From Siphonodentalium dalli (lineage: Eukaryota; Mollusca; Scaphopoda; Gadilida; Siphonodentaliidae): a stretch of 64,000 nucleotides of DNA. Numbering within the stretch: position 1 is the first letter of the stretch; the number at the start of each line of letters is the position of its first letter. A program made the translations under genes and the position numbers. Where the stretch lies: assembly GCA_032622095.1 (NCBI GenBank), contig CP136064.1, positions 249,955,827-250,019,826 of the forward strand, written 5' to 3'. A model generated the notes under the pieces. It was not told where the DNA came from. It worked only from the letters and a program-made list of their open reading frames with translations, and searched no databases. Shown here in pieces: positions 12,940 through 25,560 of this stretch.

Positions 12940-13977
12940 TCACTTAAAAATTCAAAAAAAAACCACAACAGACTTCACCTTTAATAAATGGGCCTCTTGG
13001 CAAATGAAGTATGTGGTAGAATGATTCTTTGAATTTTTGTCAACATTTTTCTTCTAATTCATGCAACCAATCCACCTAATGCGCATAAGTTTGACCATTA
13101 ATAAATGGACAACCCGTACCTAAATTTTCATTAAAAATTAATGGTCAATCTTGCAACACGTGGCACGTGAGCTTGGGATTGACCACTAAATCACTACAAA
13201 TATAAATAATCCTGCATGTCAGCTTCATATTTAATCTGAAGGGTAATAACTCTATAAAGAATGTACCTTTACTAAATAACGGCGATTTGTATGAGAAATT
13301 GAAACACCAGAATAGATCAACTCTGGTGAAATATAAGTCAAATTCATCTATTGGGTGGGTGGACATGGGGAGGCTTGGGCTTCTTCAAATATTTCCGTTA
13401 TTTCGTCAAAAACACTTCTTCAAATATCTCCGTTATTTAGTTAATAAAAATTAAATTAAATGATTAGCGTTAATGGTTCTTTCTAAATGGACAGTCGACT
13501 ACGCGTGGTTGCGATTGACCATATATTAATGACCTTTTTTGGTTCCGATTGTTCATTTATAAATGGCCAATCCTTAAAGAATTGCCTGAACCAATCACAG
13601 CCCAGGCTGTTTTAACTCTTATACTTGTTACTCCTCCACAACCGCAGGGGGCTGCCTATATTATTTACACCAGTATAAAATAAAGGGCATGTGGCCTTTC
13701 TTCATATTTTTTGTACATAACCCATGTTGAAACTTGATATATAGCTATTATTATTAAACTGATGTTGTTTGTAAACATTGTGTCTTTTACGCCATGTGTC
13801 CCTTTAATTGGAAACCCCTAGTAATACACAAATTCAGAATAAAAATGCAGATTGGAAATTTGAGTTTAATTTAATAATATGATTCATCTAATAAAGCATG
13901 AGAAGTTATGCCACATTCATTACGCCACCTGTGGTGTTTCTAGCTTTTGAGATTTTGATATCGCGTGGTGGACAGGG
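12940..13977. other. No gene seen; scattered inverted TTGACCATTAATAAATGG-type motifs
   Basis: This AT-rich stretch holds several partial inverted copies of a GACCATTAATAAATGGACAA-like motif (near 13092, 13138, 13518 and 13551), probably remnants of a small inverted-repeat element. A 73-codon minus-strand open stretch overlaps this and resembles nothing. Confidence 0.4.
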
Positions 13978-14450
13978 CGAATGTATTCTTGGAGATTTTG
14001 TGTACCTTACTCAATCGTACCGATATAATCACGTAGATGCCGAAATTGTAAAGTTAACGTCACCGGTGTATAATATGTTTATGAAAATATGATAAATCGT
14101 ATCGATAGAGTCAGGACAGGCTGAAATTGTAAACTTAAAGTCACCGGTGTAATAATATGTTGCTGAAAATATAAATAATTTGATAGACTGAAAATAATAT
14201 ATAACCCATTGGGAGCCCCTGATGTATTCTTGTTTGTACCTTACTCAATCGTACCGATAGAATCACGTAGATGCTTAAATTGTAAAGTTAACGCCACCGG
14301 TGTATAATACGTTTTTGAAAATGTGTTAAATCGTATCGATAGAGTCAGGACAGGCTGAAATTGTAAACTTAAAGTCACTTGTTGTTGAAAATATAAATAA
14401 TCTGATAGACTGAAAATAATGTGTAACCCATTGAGACCCCCTGGTTTAGT
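13978..14450 (+). repeat. Tandem duplication, two copies of about 234 bp
   Basis: GTACCTTACTCAATCGTACC starts at 14002 and again at 14236. Downstream blocks (ATCACGTAGATGC, TCGATAGAGTCAGGACAGGC, AAATATAAATAAT) repeat in the same order. Inside each copy, AAATTGTAAA(C/G)TTAA(A/C)GTCACCGG is itself repeated. Confidence 0.85.
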
Positions 14451-14519
14451 GAAGTGCATTGTGGGAAGTTTAATTGTGATTCACCTCCATCTTTATTTTC
14501 TGGAATTATCACCAAGATT

Positions 14520-16752
14520 TCTCCGCTCTATTCTCTTAAAATTTACCCTGATCGGTCATATTCTTTTGATAATTCTATCTAAATACATCTTAGCTACTAT
14601 TCGGATCTGCTGTCCCGGTCGAAGAAGGTTTAGTTTGACCAAAACGGCTATTGACAAAAGTTTGTTTACAAAAACTGAGCATACTCAATGACCCGTAGGC
14701 CGTACACGCTGTAAAATTTTTATCGAAAACAAATTCAATTTCTTCCATATAAAACATAATTACGCGCTGAACTCTGTCATTTTAAGAATATAGTAGTATT
14801 ATACACATACACACCAAGTTTCAGCTCAAAATTTTGAAAAATGACAGTTTTATAGACATAAATCGATTTTAATGGCAAATCCCATGCTAAATTTTATCAT
14901 CGAAAAAAAATTAAAAAAATTCTTCGATCTAGGAAATAATTACGTGCTGTACCCTGTCATATTTGACCGGTTCTACCTGATAATTGTGTGACAGTACAGT
15001 CGCGTTACTTTATACGTCAACATCGGTCATTATCACTCGACAAATTTATTTCGGTCTATCGTATCAACCCCTATTTCCCCCGCGTAGCCTGACTAAGTGT
15101 CTTTATCGCTCCACTAATTTGTATCGTTTCATCGGTATGAATTCCATATCCAATTATCCACATATAACCAACCCAACCTCTAATCCCGGTCCAATTTATT
15201 TATTTCTTTCATCGGTATATAGTCATGTTACGTAATATTTTATCTTGTGATACTTGTACTTATATGTCTATGGTATTACTATAGTATACCGTATATGTAT
15301 ATCAATTGCTATTCCTTTCTATATAATCCTAGTGCCAACTATAGAGATAATTTCATACCCCCCCCCCCCCCAATTTTATATAATTGCTGCTTTAGTACAG
15401 TCACGATGCATTACATGGCAACATCGATCCACTAATTTATGTCAGTTCATCAACTTCATCGGTACAAACCCCTTTTTTCTCCGAGTCCATATAACCAACC
15501 CAACATCTTATAGAACTCCATAAATGACTATTCTGGCACTATATAGAGATGACTAAGATTCTGACACCCCCCTATTTTTATAGCCTTATTGCAACAGTAG
15601 AGTTGATATGCATAATATGTCAACATTGGTCGTTATTGCTCTACAAATTTATATCGGTTCAACCCTTAGTTCCCTGTATCGCCCACCCCTCCCTCAATTT
15701 ATTTTTTTCATTTGTATTATAGTCTCGTCACATACACATTTTATCTTTTGTAACTTTTGCTTCAAAGCGTCGAGATCCGCTGCAGACAATACAAAACTGA
15801 CAACATTTTGAAATGTAAGCAGGCTTCAAACTCATCTTATCCAAGAAAAACTCTGGTTACATAAAAAATTTGTGTATACGGTGTACGCGCATTTGTTGCA
15901 TTAAAAACTAAAGGCCCCAAGTCAAGGTCCAAATCCCCAACACACTGATGTGAGGTTTAACTCCATCTACATACAGTAATGTCCAAAGTAATTCATCACT
16001 TAACCACAGCAAAATTGTGTGTATTTTTTCATGATTCTAAATCCTGAAAAATTACCCATAATTATGCTGTGGTTAAAGGGTCAATTACTTTGGGCATTAC
16101 TGTAACCAATATAAGGATTTGAGGTTTAATGATAACTCAATCATCATACAGTAATGTTCAAAGCAATTGACCACTTAACCACAGCAGAATAATGGCTAAT
16201 TTGAGGATTGTAAATGCTGAAAAAATACATAATTCTGCTGTGGTTAAGTGGTCAATTACTTTGGGCATTACTGTAACCAATATAAGGATTTGAGGTTTAA
16301 TGATAACTCAATCCTCATACAGTAATGTCCAAAGTAATTGACCACAGCAAAATTCTTGGTAAATTTTCAGGATTTCAAATCCTGAAAAATTACCAATAAT
16401 TCTGATGTGGTTAAGTGGTCAATTACTTTGGGTATTACTGTAACCAATACAAGGATGTGAGGTTTAATGAGAACTCCATCCATATAACTAATAATTATGT
16501 GTGAAAATCAAAACAAAATAAATTCCATGATGGCGTCCAATATGGACTGCCTAATTCTGCTCCAAAACATGTATATTCAATATATGGATGTTTATTGGGG
16601 GAAACCGATTATTTCAATGATATTATCATTAACTGTGATCCAAAACCCGACTTACTGGAGCGTGCGACTGTATCTTAAGCATATGTGCCTATTTAATGAG
16701 CCAACAATTGGAATCCCAACAGAGAAGATTGGCGTGGGTCCCTTGCGCGATC
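14520..16752 (+). repeat. Long complex repeat, copy A
   Basis: It is colinear with 30730-33302. The order is TAATTCTATCTAAATACATC; a minisatellite of 175-180 bp (here two units, AATTACG(C/T)GCTG at 14758 and 14938); a region with CATCGGTATGAATTCCATAT and polyC tracts; AGCAGGCTTCAAACTCATCT; a MITE block; and an end near GGTCCCTTGCGC. No transposase, integrase or polymerase frame is present. It is probably a long non-autonomous mobile unit of unknown class. Confidence 0.8.
15974..16440 (+). repeat. Three tandem copies of the CAGTAATG MITE (15974-16102, 16149-16273, 16320-16440)
   Basis: Each MITE is a palindrome of 121-129 bp with ends CAGTAATGTCCAAAGTAATT and its mirror, carrying CTTAACCACAGCA and GAAAAATTACC in its arms, and flanked by TA. 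The copies are spaced 175 and 171 bp apart by the same linker of about 45 bp (AACCAATATAAGGAT...). MITE plus linker were therefore amplified in tandem, rather than inserting three separate times. Confidence 0.85.
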
Positions 16753-16854
16753 TGTCCATCGAAAACTATTTAGACATCTCAAGACACGTAAGACCCAATA
16801 AGTTAATATACATAATAGATACATCTATTGCCTGAGTGACTAATATTTATATTT

Positions 16855-17090
16855 GTTACAATGAGGTCAAATAGTTGCGAAGCGAGCACCACAATTCTTT
16901 CCCTCCATAGTAAATCTTAAAACAACTTCTAAAGAATTAATAATTCACCTTATATTTGGTATGAAGCGTCCTTGGTTAACTGGAGTTCAGATTTGTTAAC
17001 ATCACGTCACCAAGGTAATTACTTGCGAAGCCACAGCCACAACTATTTCCCTCCATAGTAATTATCAAAACAACTTCTTAAGAACAATTG
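16855..17090 (+). repeat. Direct duplication of about 150 bp, two copies
   Basis: GTTGCGAAGCGAGCACCACA followed by TTTCCCTCCATAGTAA at about 16873 recurs as CTTGCGAAGCCACAGCCACA followed by TTTCCCTCCATAGTAA at about 17022. AAAACAACTTCT follows in both. Confidence 0.7.
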
Positions 17091-17869
17091 ACCAGGTCAG
17101 TCGCGCAATTATTGGAAGAGCCACGGTCAATAATTTTTTTAAAACCAAATGTTACATTTAAATTATTGCTTTATTTAACCAAAACAAAAATGAGAAAATT
17201 TAACTTTTACTACTTGCTAAATTTTATCTTTTAATTATTTCATTTAAATTTTAGTATTTACAGTATACTATGTCCAAGTCTTTATAATCTGTTGAGTGAC
17301 CCCACAGTCGTTTACTTTGTTAGTAATAATTTGAAGGATTACTTGTTTAAACGCAATTGTTATCAAAATATTTTATGTATTTTTTATCATTTCTATTTAT
17401 ATGTAATACCATAATCTTGGTGGCGTTACCATTTCTGACTATGGTTTTCTTGTTTAATCAGGTGGTCACTTGACTTTCAACTGTTGTGCCCCATGAATCT
17501 CATTTCTCCACAGGAACAAATATGCGTAGGTTTCATTTAACGCTAGGCGAACCATCTGCAGATTCACATGAAAAATGCATTTACTTTGAAAAATAAATAG
17601 TGTGGAGGGTTCATTAGTTAGTAAACTTTGCATAATTTTGAAGAACAATTTACTACTTTTTTTCAAAATCAGAAAAAAAAGTGGAACCTTAATCAAACGA
17701 TGAGCTCAGACAGAGATGTTTTGACCCTGGATCAGGTAAATGTTGATAAAATGTGTAAAGTCTGCTGCAATGCCAATTAGAAGGAATCCCTCATCTGTTG
17801 TCTCACATTATCAAATGTCATTAACTAAACTTGGATAGGGGGTTCTAGTGATGAGCTTATAATGACTAT

Positions 17870-19272
17870 ACATGGTTGTTCAGCTGATAACGTACTAATA
17901 TATCAACAGACTGATTGGCAGACATTTTCAAGCATCATTAATTAAAAAACCTCTTAAACACCCCCGTGTACGTGGTATCGCCAACCCGGAATGTATCGCC
18001 AAACAGACCATGCGGTTTTGATAAATGAACATATCTTCCCTCAGATGAATCTATATATCTCCTAGTTGAATGATGATATCCACTATTCAAAACATAATTT
18101 CATAAAGCGGAATGTTCCCTCAATGGGATAGCGACCATAGCTTGCTCTCATCCCGATAAATTTAATGGCAATTCCGGCTCATTTCCGATTTTATCATAAA
18201 GAGTAGACACCTTTTGAAGTTAGGTAGTTCGTTTGAAACGTAATTATCAGCCATTGACGGCGGATAATGCGTGTATCAATTGAAAAATATATGTTTAAAG
18301 GTACGGTTGGCCTTGGCGGTGGGTATCCTGTGAAAATATTTCCACCCGTCAAAAACCGCCACAAACAGAAAGAACATCAAAATGTAGACAGACTTTGTCC
18401 GTATACAAATAAGAAATATCGCATAAACAGTATGTTATTGTCAAATGTTTGACCATTGTTATGTAAACAAAAGCATAAATAGTTACTTTTCTGGTGTTTG
18501 TTTATAGTATGATGGTAAACATAAAGAGCGTTCTTGGTTGGTGAATTCCTGATATGGAACTAATAAAGAGCGTTTATGCCATTTGTGTGTGATTAGCCAG
18601 TAGCATTGTGCTGTCTTCTGTAACACAATCAGGCTCTTGCTAAGGTAAAATATAGTAGGTCTTTATGATAACATGCTGTTTACGTGATGGTCATGGTATA
18701 TATGAACGGAACTGTATGCGTTTTAATGTTTTTCTGTTTACGGTGTTTGGAACAAATATGAATATTTTCGACAATTAAGGCCGCACGTACCTTTAAACAC
18801 CCCCGTGTACGTGGTATCGCCAACCGGAATGTATCGCCAAACATACCATGCGGTTTTGATAAATGAACATATCTTCCCTCAGATGTATATATATATATAT
18901 ATCCCAGTTAAATGATGATATCCACTATTCAAAACATAATTTCGCAATGCGGAATGTTTCCTCACTGGGATAGCAACCATAGCTTGCTCTCATCCCGATA
19001 AATTTAATGGCAATTCCGGCTCATTTCCGATTTTATGAAATTATGTTTTGAATAGTGGATATCATCATTCAACTGGGATATATATAGATTCATCTGAGGG
19101 AAGATATGTTCATTTATCAAAACCGCATGGTATGTTTGGCGATACCTTCCGGTTTGGCGATACCACGTAGACGGGGTGTTTAAGAAGTTTTTTAATTAAT
19201 GATGCTTGAAAATGTCTGCCAATCAGTCTGTTGATATATTACTATACGTTTTCAGCTGAACAACCATGCACT
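17870..19272. mobile_element. Nested palindromic element with 240-bp inverted arms
   Basis: The left arm (17870-18105) begins CATGGTTGTTCAGCTGA and carries GTATCGCCAA, GATAAATGAACATATCTTCC and GATATCCACTATTCAAAACA. The right arm (19034-19272) is its reverse complement. Between them lies a second direct copy of the arm's inner part (18797-19033), interrupted upstream by a 494-bp TTAA-flanked insertion. No coding frame is present. Confidence 0.8.
18299..18792 (+). mobile_element. 494-bp element with TTAA target duplication, copy 1
   Basis: The ends are AGGTACGGTTGGCCTT and AAGGCC...CGTACCT, flanked on both sides by TTAA (18295-18298 and 18793-18796). The copy at 37991-38484 has exactly the same length, very high identity and the same TTAA flanks. 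TTAA duplication is known from piggyBac and Kolobok elements; which one applies cannot be told from the ends alone. The 61-codon open stretch inside is not conserved as a protein family I know. Confidence 0.85.
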
Positions 19273-19284
19273 GATAATTTTTGG

Positions 19285-19645
19285 TGTCATCTGACACATA
19301 CATTTGTCCTCAGAATCCAGGTAATATGACATATATAATCATACACCAGGTCAAATGACACACCTGCAACAAAGCCTGTGTCGGTCAAATAGGTCATCTG
19401 ATACATATAATAATGAAAAAATTATCCAAAAGTGTCGACCAGTTTGTCCTCAGAATGTGTGTCGCGTGTGTCGGATAACACATTTGGGTCGACACAGGCA
19501 TTTTTCTAGGTGTGTCATATGACACACCAAAAATTATCCAAACGTGTCGGCCAATTTGTCCTCAGAATGTGTGTCGCGTGTGTCAGATAACACATTTGGG
19601 CTGACATAGACATTTTTCTAGGTGTGTCATACGACACTCCTTGGT
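19285..19645 (+). repeat. Tandem repeat, period about 112 bp, built on GTGTC and TGACAC motifs
   Basis: ATTATCCAAAAGTGTCG at 19421 recurs at 19533 with TTTGTCCTCAGAATGTGTGT and GATAACACATTTGGG following in both. A degraded earlier unit lies at 19285-19420. GTGTCATATGACAC is itself a palindrome inside the unit. Confidence 0.8.
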
Positions 19646-19669
19646 GACAAATATCACGCCCGATAACCC

Positions 19670-19735
19670 TATAGGCTGGTGGCTGTGGGTAGGCATATTG
19701 CTGTAGTGATATTGTATGGCGGTTTTCACACGTGT
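19670..19735 (-). repeat. Dispersed repeat, inverted copy of 23785-23850
   Basis: GATAACCCTATAGGCTGGTG and GGGTAGGCATATTGCTGTAG here appear as the reverse complement at 23785-23850, followed by ...GATATTG and the GGCGG block. Confidence 0.75.
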
Positions 19736-20069
19736 GCTCATAAATTGAGGAAAATCATAAATTCTGGAATCCACCCGGCGAGAACGCTTATGGCATTAGA
19801 TAGGACCATGAATGGTATATTCATACATCATTTGTGATAGTCGTGTGCCTTTAGATATATTTTTTATTACTTAATTTGTCGAATTTTACAACCGGTTTTT
19901 GTCGTTTATCAAAGAAACTACCTAATATAAATGGTAGAAATCTCGATATGTAGGCTTCATGTACACATGTCACTAGATGCCCATTCCATTGATACAATGA
20001 AACCAAAATCCACAATAGAAGACATATTTTTCGTGGAAAAATATCGATTTTCCTGATTGTCATATCACA

Positions 20070-23000
20070 AATCTATGACAGGCATATTGCCTCCGCAGAT
20101 AGGCTCATGGCAAAGCACAAACTTGTTATGATAGGCAAGTGGCATTGTTGATAGGCACGTGGTAAATATTGACCAAGCTCAAATTTAGCACTTTAAAGCC
20201 AACAATATGCAACTTCTGGCATATATTATTTGATAAATACACTCTGGAATGATTATTCATTCATATCAAATAGACAGAACCACACATATGTGTGCATGAC
20301 GTGAAAATTAACGCATGAGTTTGTTACGCGGAATGTTACAACGTTACAACGATGGGGCGCGAGTTGTAACTTGCAGCATAATTTAATTTTCTCACCACGC
20401 ACACATAATGTGTGGTTGTGTTTTATTACACACCCACTAGAACTATTCAACATCGAGATTTAGCGTTTATTGATTCGTTTCTGCCGTAATTTATAGCCAT
20501 TTTTATCAAACTGATAGGCGACTTTATTAATAAAGTTTGTAGTTCTTGTTCAAAAGATAAAGTTGACGTAATTTGTGACTCGTGACGTCGACGTTTTCCG
20601 TAGTGTATACGTGTTGAATACGTTGGTAAAGATGTTGTATGGGCTACACACTGCTCAATATAAGAAAATTAACACAAAGATTCATCTAGATCGGGCTCTA
20701 TTTCTTCTGGTTCCGACATTATTTTAGCTTCTTTCTGAAATAGATAATTGAGCGGAGCCTGAGTCAGATATAAATACAATTGGACCACTATAAATGGTTG
20801 GCATTTTTTGTCAATACCGTGGGGCAGGTTGGTTACGAAGTAGGTACAAAGTGTCGGCCCTTTCACTAATGGCCTTCTAACGTCAACCATTTCTGAGATA
20901 TTCATTACAGTTTAAACGGAAGTTGCAAAGCCCGCTCAAATTTGTGCTATTATTTCATAATAAACTGAATAAATACTAATTATTTCTAAGTTTTAATACA
21001 TTTTATCAGATTTATTGACTAATTTCTGCATTTAGAAGCAGAATCTTAGATTTAAATGTCAGAAAATCTGAAATCATCCCGCGATGACAACTCGATGTTT
21101 TTTTTCTGAGGTGATCATTTCTCCGATATGATATCGTACTCGGTGAATTTTAGACGCACCCAAAAACCTGGCCCACGGTATTGACAAAAACATTTACCAC
21201 TATAAATGCACACGAAAATCTCACGGCGATTCCTCCTATATATAGCTCATGAGACAACAGCGCCCACTCAATTCACGCTACTGCCCAGCGGCGATAACTA
21301 CGCCTGCCATAAATTGCCAGACTGAATTATAGCAGGTTAGACATCACACGCCGATATGTCTGACAACAAGGAACGACGTGTTTCAAATTTGGTGGACTTA
21401 CCACCAGAATGAATTCGCAGCTGGATTTTTCTTCAATTCGACTTGTACTTCATTGAAATCGCGACAACAAGAATACAAGTACTTTATTGAAGGCTACATA
21501 CATTCAGTTTCAATGTTTATTTGCGACGACATGCAAGCTCTTTATTGGGGCAATTTACCACCGAAGCATGATGAAAAATGAACCTGCACATGGCGTAGAT
21601 TTTGAGATATATTGTTAGATAATTTCGGATATTCACTGTTCTTGTCAAGCTGGATATGTAACACATAATAAATATTTAATGTTATTATAATATATCTCTT
21701 CACAAATTCACAATAGACACACGATCTATCAATTTATCGATGGTGTACCATACAATTTCCCTATTTCGATAAAAATTAGAGGACTTGTATGCAATTCCAT
21801 AAACATAGGTTCCAATACATACGGCATATATTGCAATATAGTGTTTATATATGTCCTATAATAATATAGGGACTGTTTGCCGTGTGTATGGAGCCTCTGT
21901 GTGTTGTAACTTGTAATAATTTTCAATTTTCAAATGACGATTACCCTATTACCAAGAAGGGCGTTATGGAACAACATCTGTACAATATATAATAATCCTT
22001 TTATTTCAGACAAAAAGAACGCCCTTGTCCCTGCCACGTGGGTGTGTATGGGCTATGTAAAAACGTGACTTCATAATTGGCACATTACGCGTATAGAACA
22101 AACATGTTTCAGTATATTGAGAAATTATTTTTCATTACTTTCACAAATCCGAAAGCTATCAGGAAGAGGCGCCCTAATCAGCCTGTATTAATCGACAACA
22201 TGTGAATTTAACAGGTGCTGTCATATACTTTGGCCATTTTAGTGTCCCTCTTTCCCCAACAAATCATCCCTTTGATATTACAACACTATGTGGTCCATTA
22301 TCTCAAATGTGGACATAGTTTGATTTGATAGTTTTAACTAATAAGCTTATCTAGCACTTCCTAATCCCCTCATCATATTTCCAGTTGTCACTTCTCTAGC
22401 TCAGCGTGACATGTCCAACCTTCATAATTTACTAATCCAAAAAGCCCATAGGGCGAAGCTTTCGCATTCTGTTACTGTTATATTATTATATTGTGTCAAC
22501 TTACATGAAACCAATACTCTTTTATACAAAACAAAATCAAAGCGACATAGAGTAAGCCGGTAAAATGAGTCTTTTTGTCTAACCGCCTGTTCGCAGAAGC
22601 GACCATTGCTCCAGGCTGTATAATGCAATTATCTCATTGGCTCACACAGCTAATTGCGGTAGGGTCAATTAAGTTAACGGCCCACACACATTTGTATTAT
22701 TGCTCGGTGCTCCTGTTTATGTATATGCGGCATAACTGGGTCATGGTCCAGGTCCACTATATGTATGCTCTAGCTATACAGGTTCTAGCGTACCCTAATT
22801 TTCGCACCTGATATTTCTCTGAGCCCAATGTCTTTACCTATATTGATACCACATAAAATTATGTATAACTTTTAGCTACATTTAGCATTGGCGGGACATT
22901 GAATTATTGTTAATAGCATCGTATGCTGTTATTTATTTGTGTGCGGTTTATATTCCATAAACCGGCGTAAACATGAATCGTTCTGGTCGAAGAGAAAAAA

Positions 23001-23780
23001 ACAAATATATGAACGCCATTCTTTCGCAGAACGCCAAAAATAAAACCGGCTATAAATGGTAGTTATATTATCTATATGTAGTGGACCATGACCATTCAGC
23101 CTGAAAACTGCACAAAGCTGGCATGGCTCATTTTTTTTACATTAAAATATGCTGAATAGTTTGGGCTATACTTTCCCCATTTTCAATTAAAACCCCATTT
23201 TGCAAGTTTGTCACAGTTAAAACGTTTTACATTACAACTGCCAGTATTTAGTTATTGGAAATAAGTAGTGTATGTTTCCTGACTCATGGACGATGTGAAT
23301 TTACAACACTAAATGTGAATAATATAGCATCACAAAAGCGTTTTTCTCAGACTAAAACCACTATTGATAATTGTGCTACATGCGTGCTATGTTTGCCATA
23401 TGTCTATCCTCTCGGTGTTTGGCTATTCAATATGCCTACCACATAATATTGACGGGACAGTATGTCAAATAGCTTTTTTTAACTGAAAAATGCATTATTT
23501 GAGTTCGTAGTCATGTTTGTCTTGTCACTGAGATACTATACCACATGTATCCACGAAAATAACTTACAAATCGACATGCTGATCAAATTTGGGAGTATGT
23601 TTACTTTGAAAGTTTGAAAAAGTCGACAAAATCCGAGATATTTTGTCTTCAAACAACGTATTCTACAATGCCAAATTGTTACCAAGAGGTTCAACTTATA
23701 AATCAGACATTACTGCATCTGACGTGATAAAAAAATCTACAGCGTATTTGATCAATTATAATCTAAAACATACCTTGGTT
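20070..23780. other. No gene seen
   Basis: About 3.7 kb of AT-rich sequence with only short open stretches, none longer than about 80 codons and none recognised. A TATATATAG run at about 21236 lies 120 bp before ATGTCTGACAACAAGGAACG (19 codons, then stop), which is too short to support a gene. No clear internal repeat was found. Confidence 0.4.
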
Positions 23781-24837
23781 GAGAAACCCGCCACGCAATA
23801 TCACTACAGCAATATGCCTACCCACAGCCACCAGCCTATAGGGTTATCGGGCGTGAATATGTCGGTTTGGTTCAGTGATTTGAAAACATGCACCAATTGT
23901 ATCAATTGTCCCAAACCAGAAAAGGTGAAAATAATTAATTAGAAAAAAAATGGGTATCAAATATACTAAACTTGGGAAGTTTAGGATATCGGAAACCGGG
24001 ATAGTTATTTTTAAAAGAAATTCTTTCACTTTTGGGAAAATTGGTATAAGTCCATGTGATCCAAGCCCTGAATCAAACTGACCCACTTGGTTTCAGGGGG
24101 GGGGGTCAAACCTGTGACATGGGCATCACAACCAGATCACCTTTCTGCCAAATCTAAAATAAGACTGTTTTTTGGAATAGTCACATGTACCCTGGAAGTA
24201 ACATGATGGGCATGTGTGGGTCAGGTAGATAATTCAAAACATAGTTCATATAGATGTAGTTTATTAAATCCAACTAAATAAATATATGTTTTTGTTATAA
24301 AATAGTATACAGTTATTCGAAATATTCATTTACCTGAATTTACTTCAAACCTGTATTATATGGAAAACAAGATTTATTCTTCTCTATGTAATTTATGTTA
24401 TAACATTGTTTATAACATCAGCTACAAGGAAATGCACATCTCCTGGCTATGGGACAGCTAAGATCGCGGGACACGGTTTTGCTCATTTACGGTAGAATCA
24501 CCCTCTGAAGTGGGGGTCTTATACAAATGCCGTATATGCGCAAATATGCATGTGCAATTGTGCATGCCTTCAAAGTTAGAATTTTGTGTACACAATATTC
24601 TATGGGTAGATGTAACATGTTGTGATTCAATTCGAGCATTGTGGTAAACAAGCATAAATGTAAACAAATTTCAGTATAAGATGGTAAACAAATTGTAAAC
24701 AAAAATGTGTAAAATGTTCAAAAGCGAGTTTTCATTCAATAAGCACACCCCTATAAACCAACTAAATTGGCGCCACAAATGTAAATATTTTATATTGGCG
24801 ATTTAAAAGTATGTCATGTAAGTAACTACCTGTAGTG

Positions 24838-25560
24838 TGGTCGTCAGAGGGTTCGACCCGGAAGAAATTGGTATAGAAGCGGTTTTGGTGTCAATCGACG
24901 CGGGAGAATCTCGTGAATAACATATCCAAAATCCGCTAAAATCCGCTTTGGGCAAAATTCAGGATCCAAGATGGCGTCCAACATGGCTGCCGTTAGTCAA
25001 AAGATACTCTGACTGAGATTAATTCGATAACAGTGAGAACAAATGTTGTCATATGTATACAAATGTATACATTTGTGCAAAGGTAAAATGTTGAGCCACC
25101 TGTTTATGGCAAAAATGGAACCCATCGTCCCAGATGGCCGCCAAAATGGCGGCCTAAACTCGAACATTTGAAGTTTTTGCCTAATATCTTAAAGATCAAT
25201 TCCTGTTGTTTGATAATGGTTCAGACTGGCGACATTGATTAGTCATATACATGTTAATTCATCATTGGAGCAATGAAAGATACCATAAATGGGGTCCCAG
25301 ACTCATATACACCCTCAAAAATTCGATTTTACAGAACGCGGTATAACATTCCACAAAACTCTCCATTGTGATTACAGTCATATATCAACAAGAAATGGAC
25401 AGAACTGTACAATGTAAGTTGGGCATACCAATATCTATAAATACTCCAATTCAATGAAACCCAAATTGGCGCTTTGTCTCAAAATGGCTGCCAAAATGGC
25501 GTCAAAATATGGAAAATGGCGGATATTGATCACAGTGTCATTCAATCCATTATAAGTAGT
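24838..25560 (+). repeat. Dispersed repeat of the ATGGCGGCC family, copy 1
   Basis: It starts GTGGTCGTCAGAGGGTTCGA, then TCCAAAATCCGCTAAAATCC, CAAGATGGCGTCCAACATGG, CCAAAATGGCGGCC, and near the end TGGCTGCCAAAATGGCG. The whole block occurs in inverted orientation at 28437-29112. There is no coding frame. Confidence 0.85.

Noticed and set aside
24840-24865. B-box-like GGGTTCGACCCGG at the start of the ATGGCGGCC family
   Set aside because: No A-box at the right distance upstream, so a tRNA-derived promoter is not supported.
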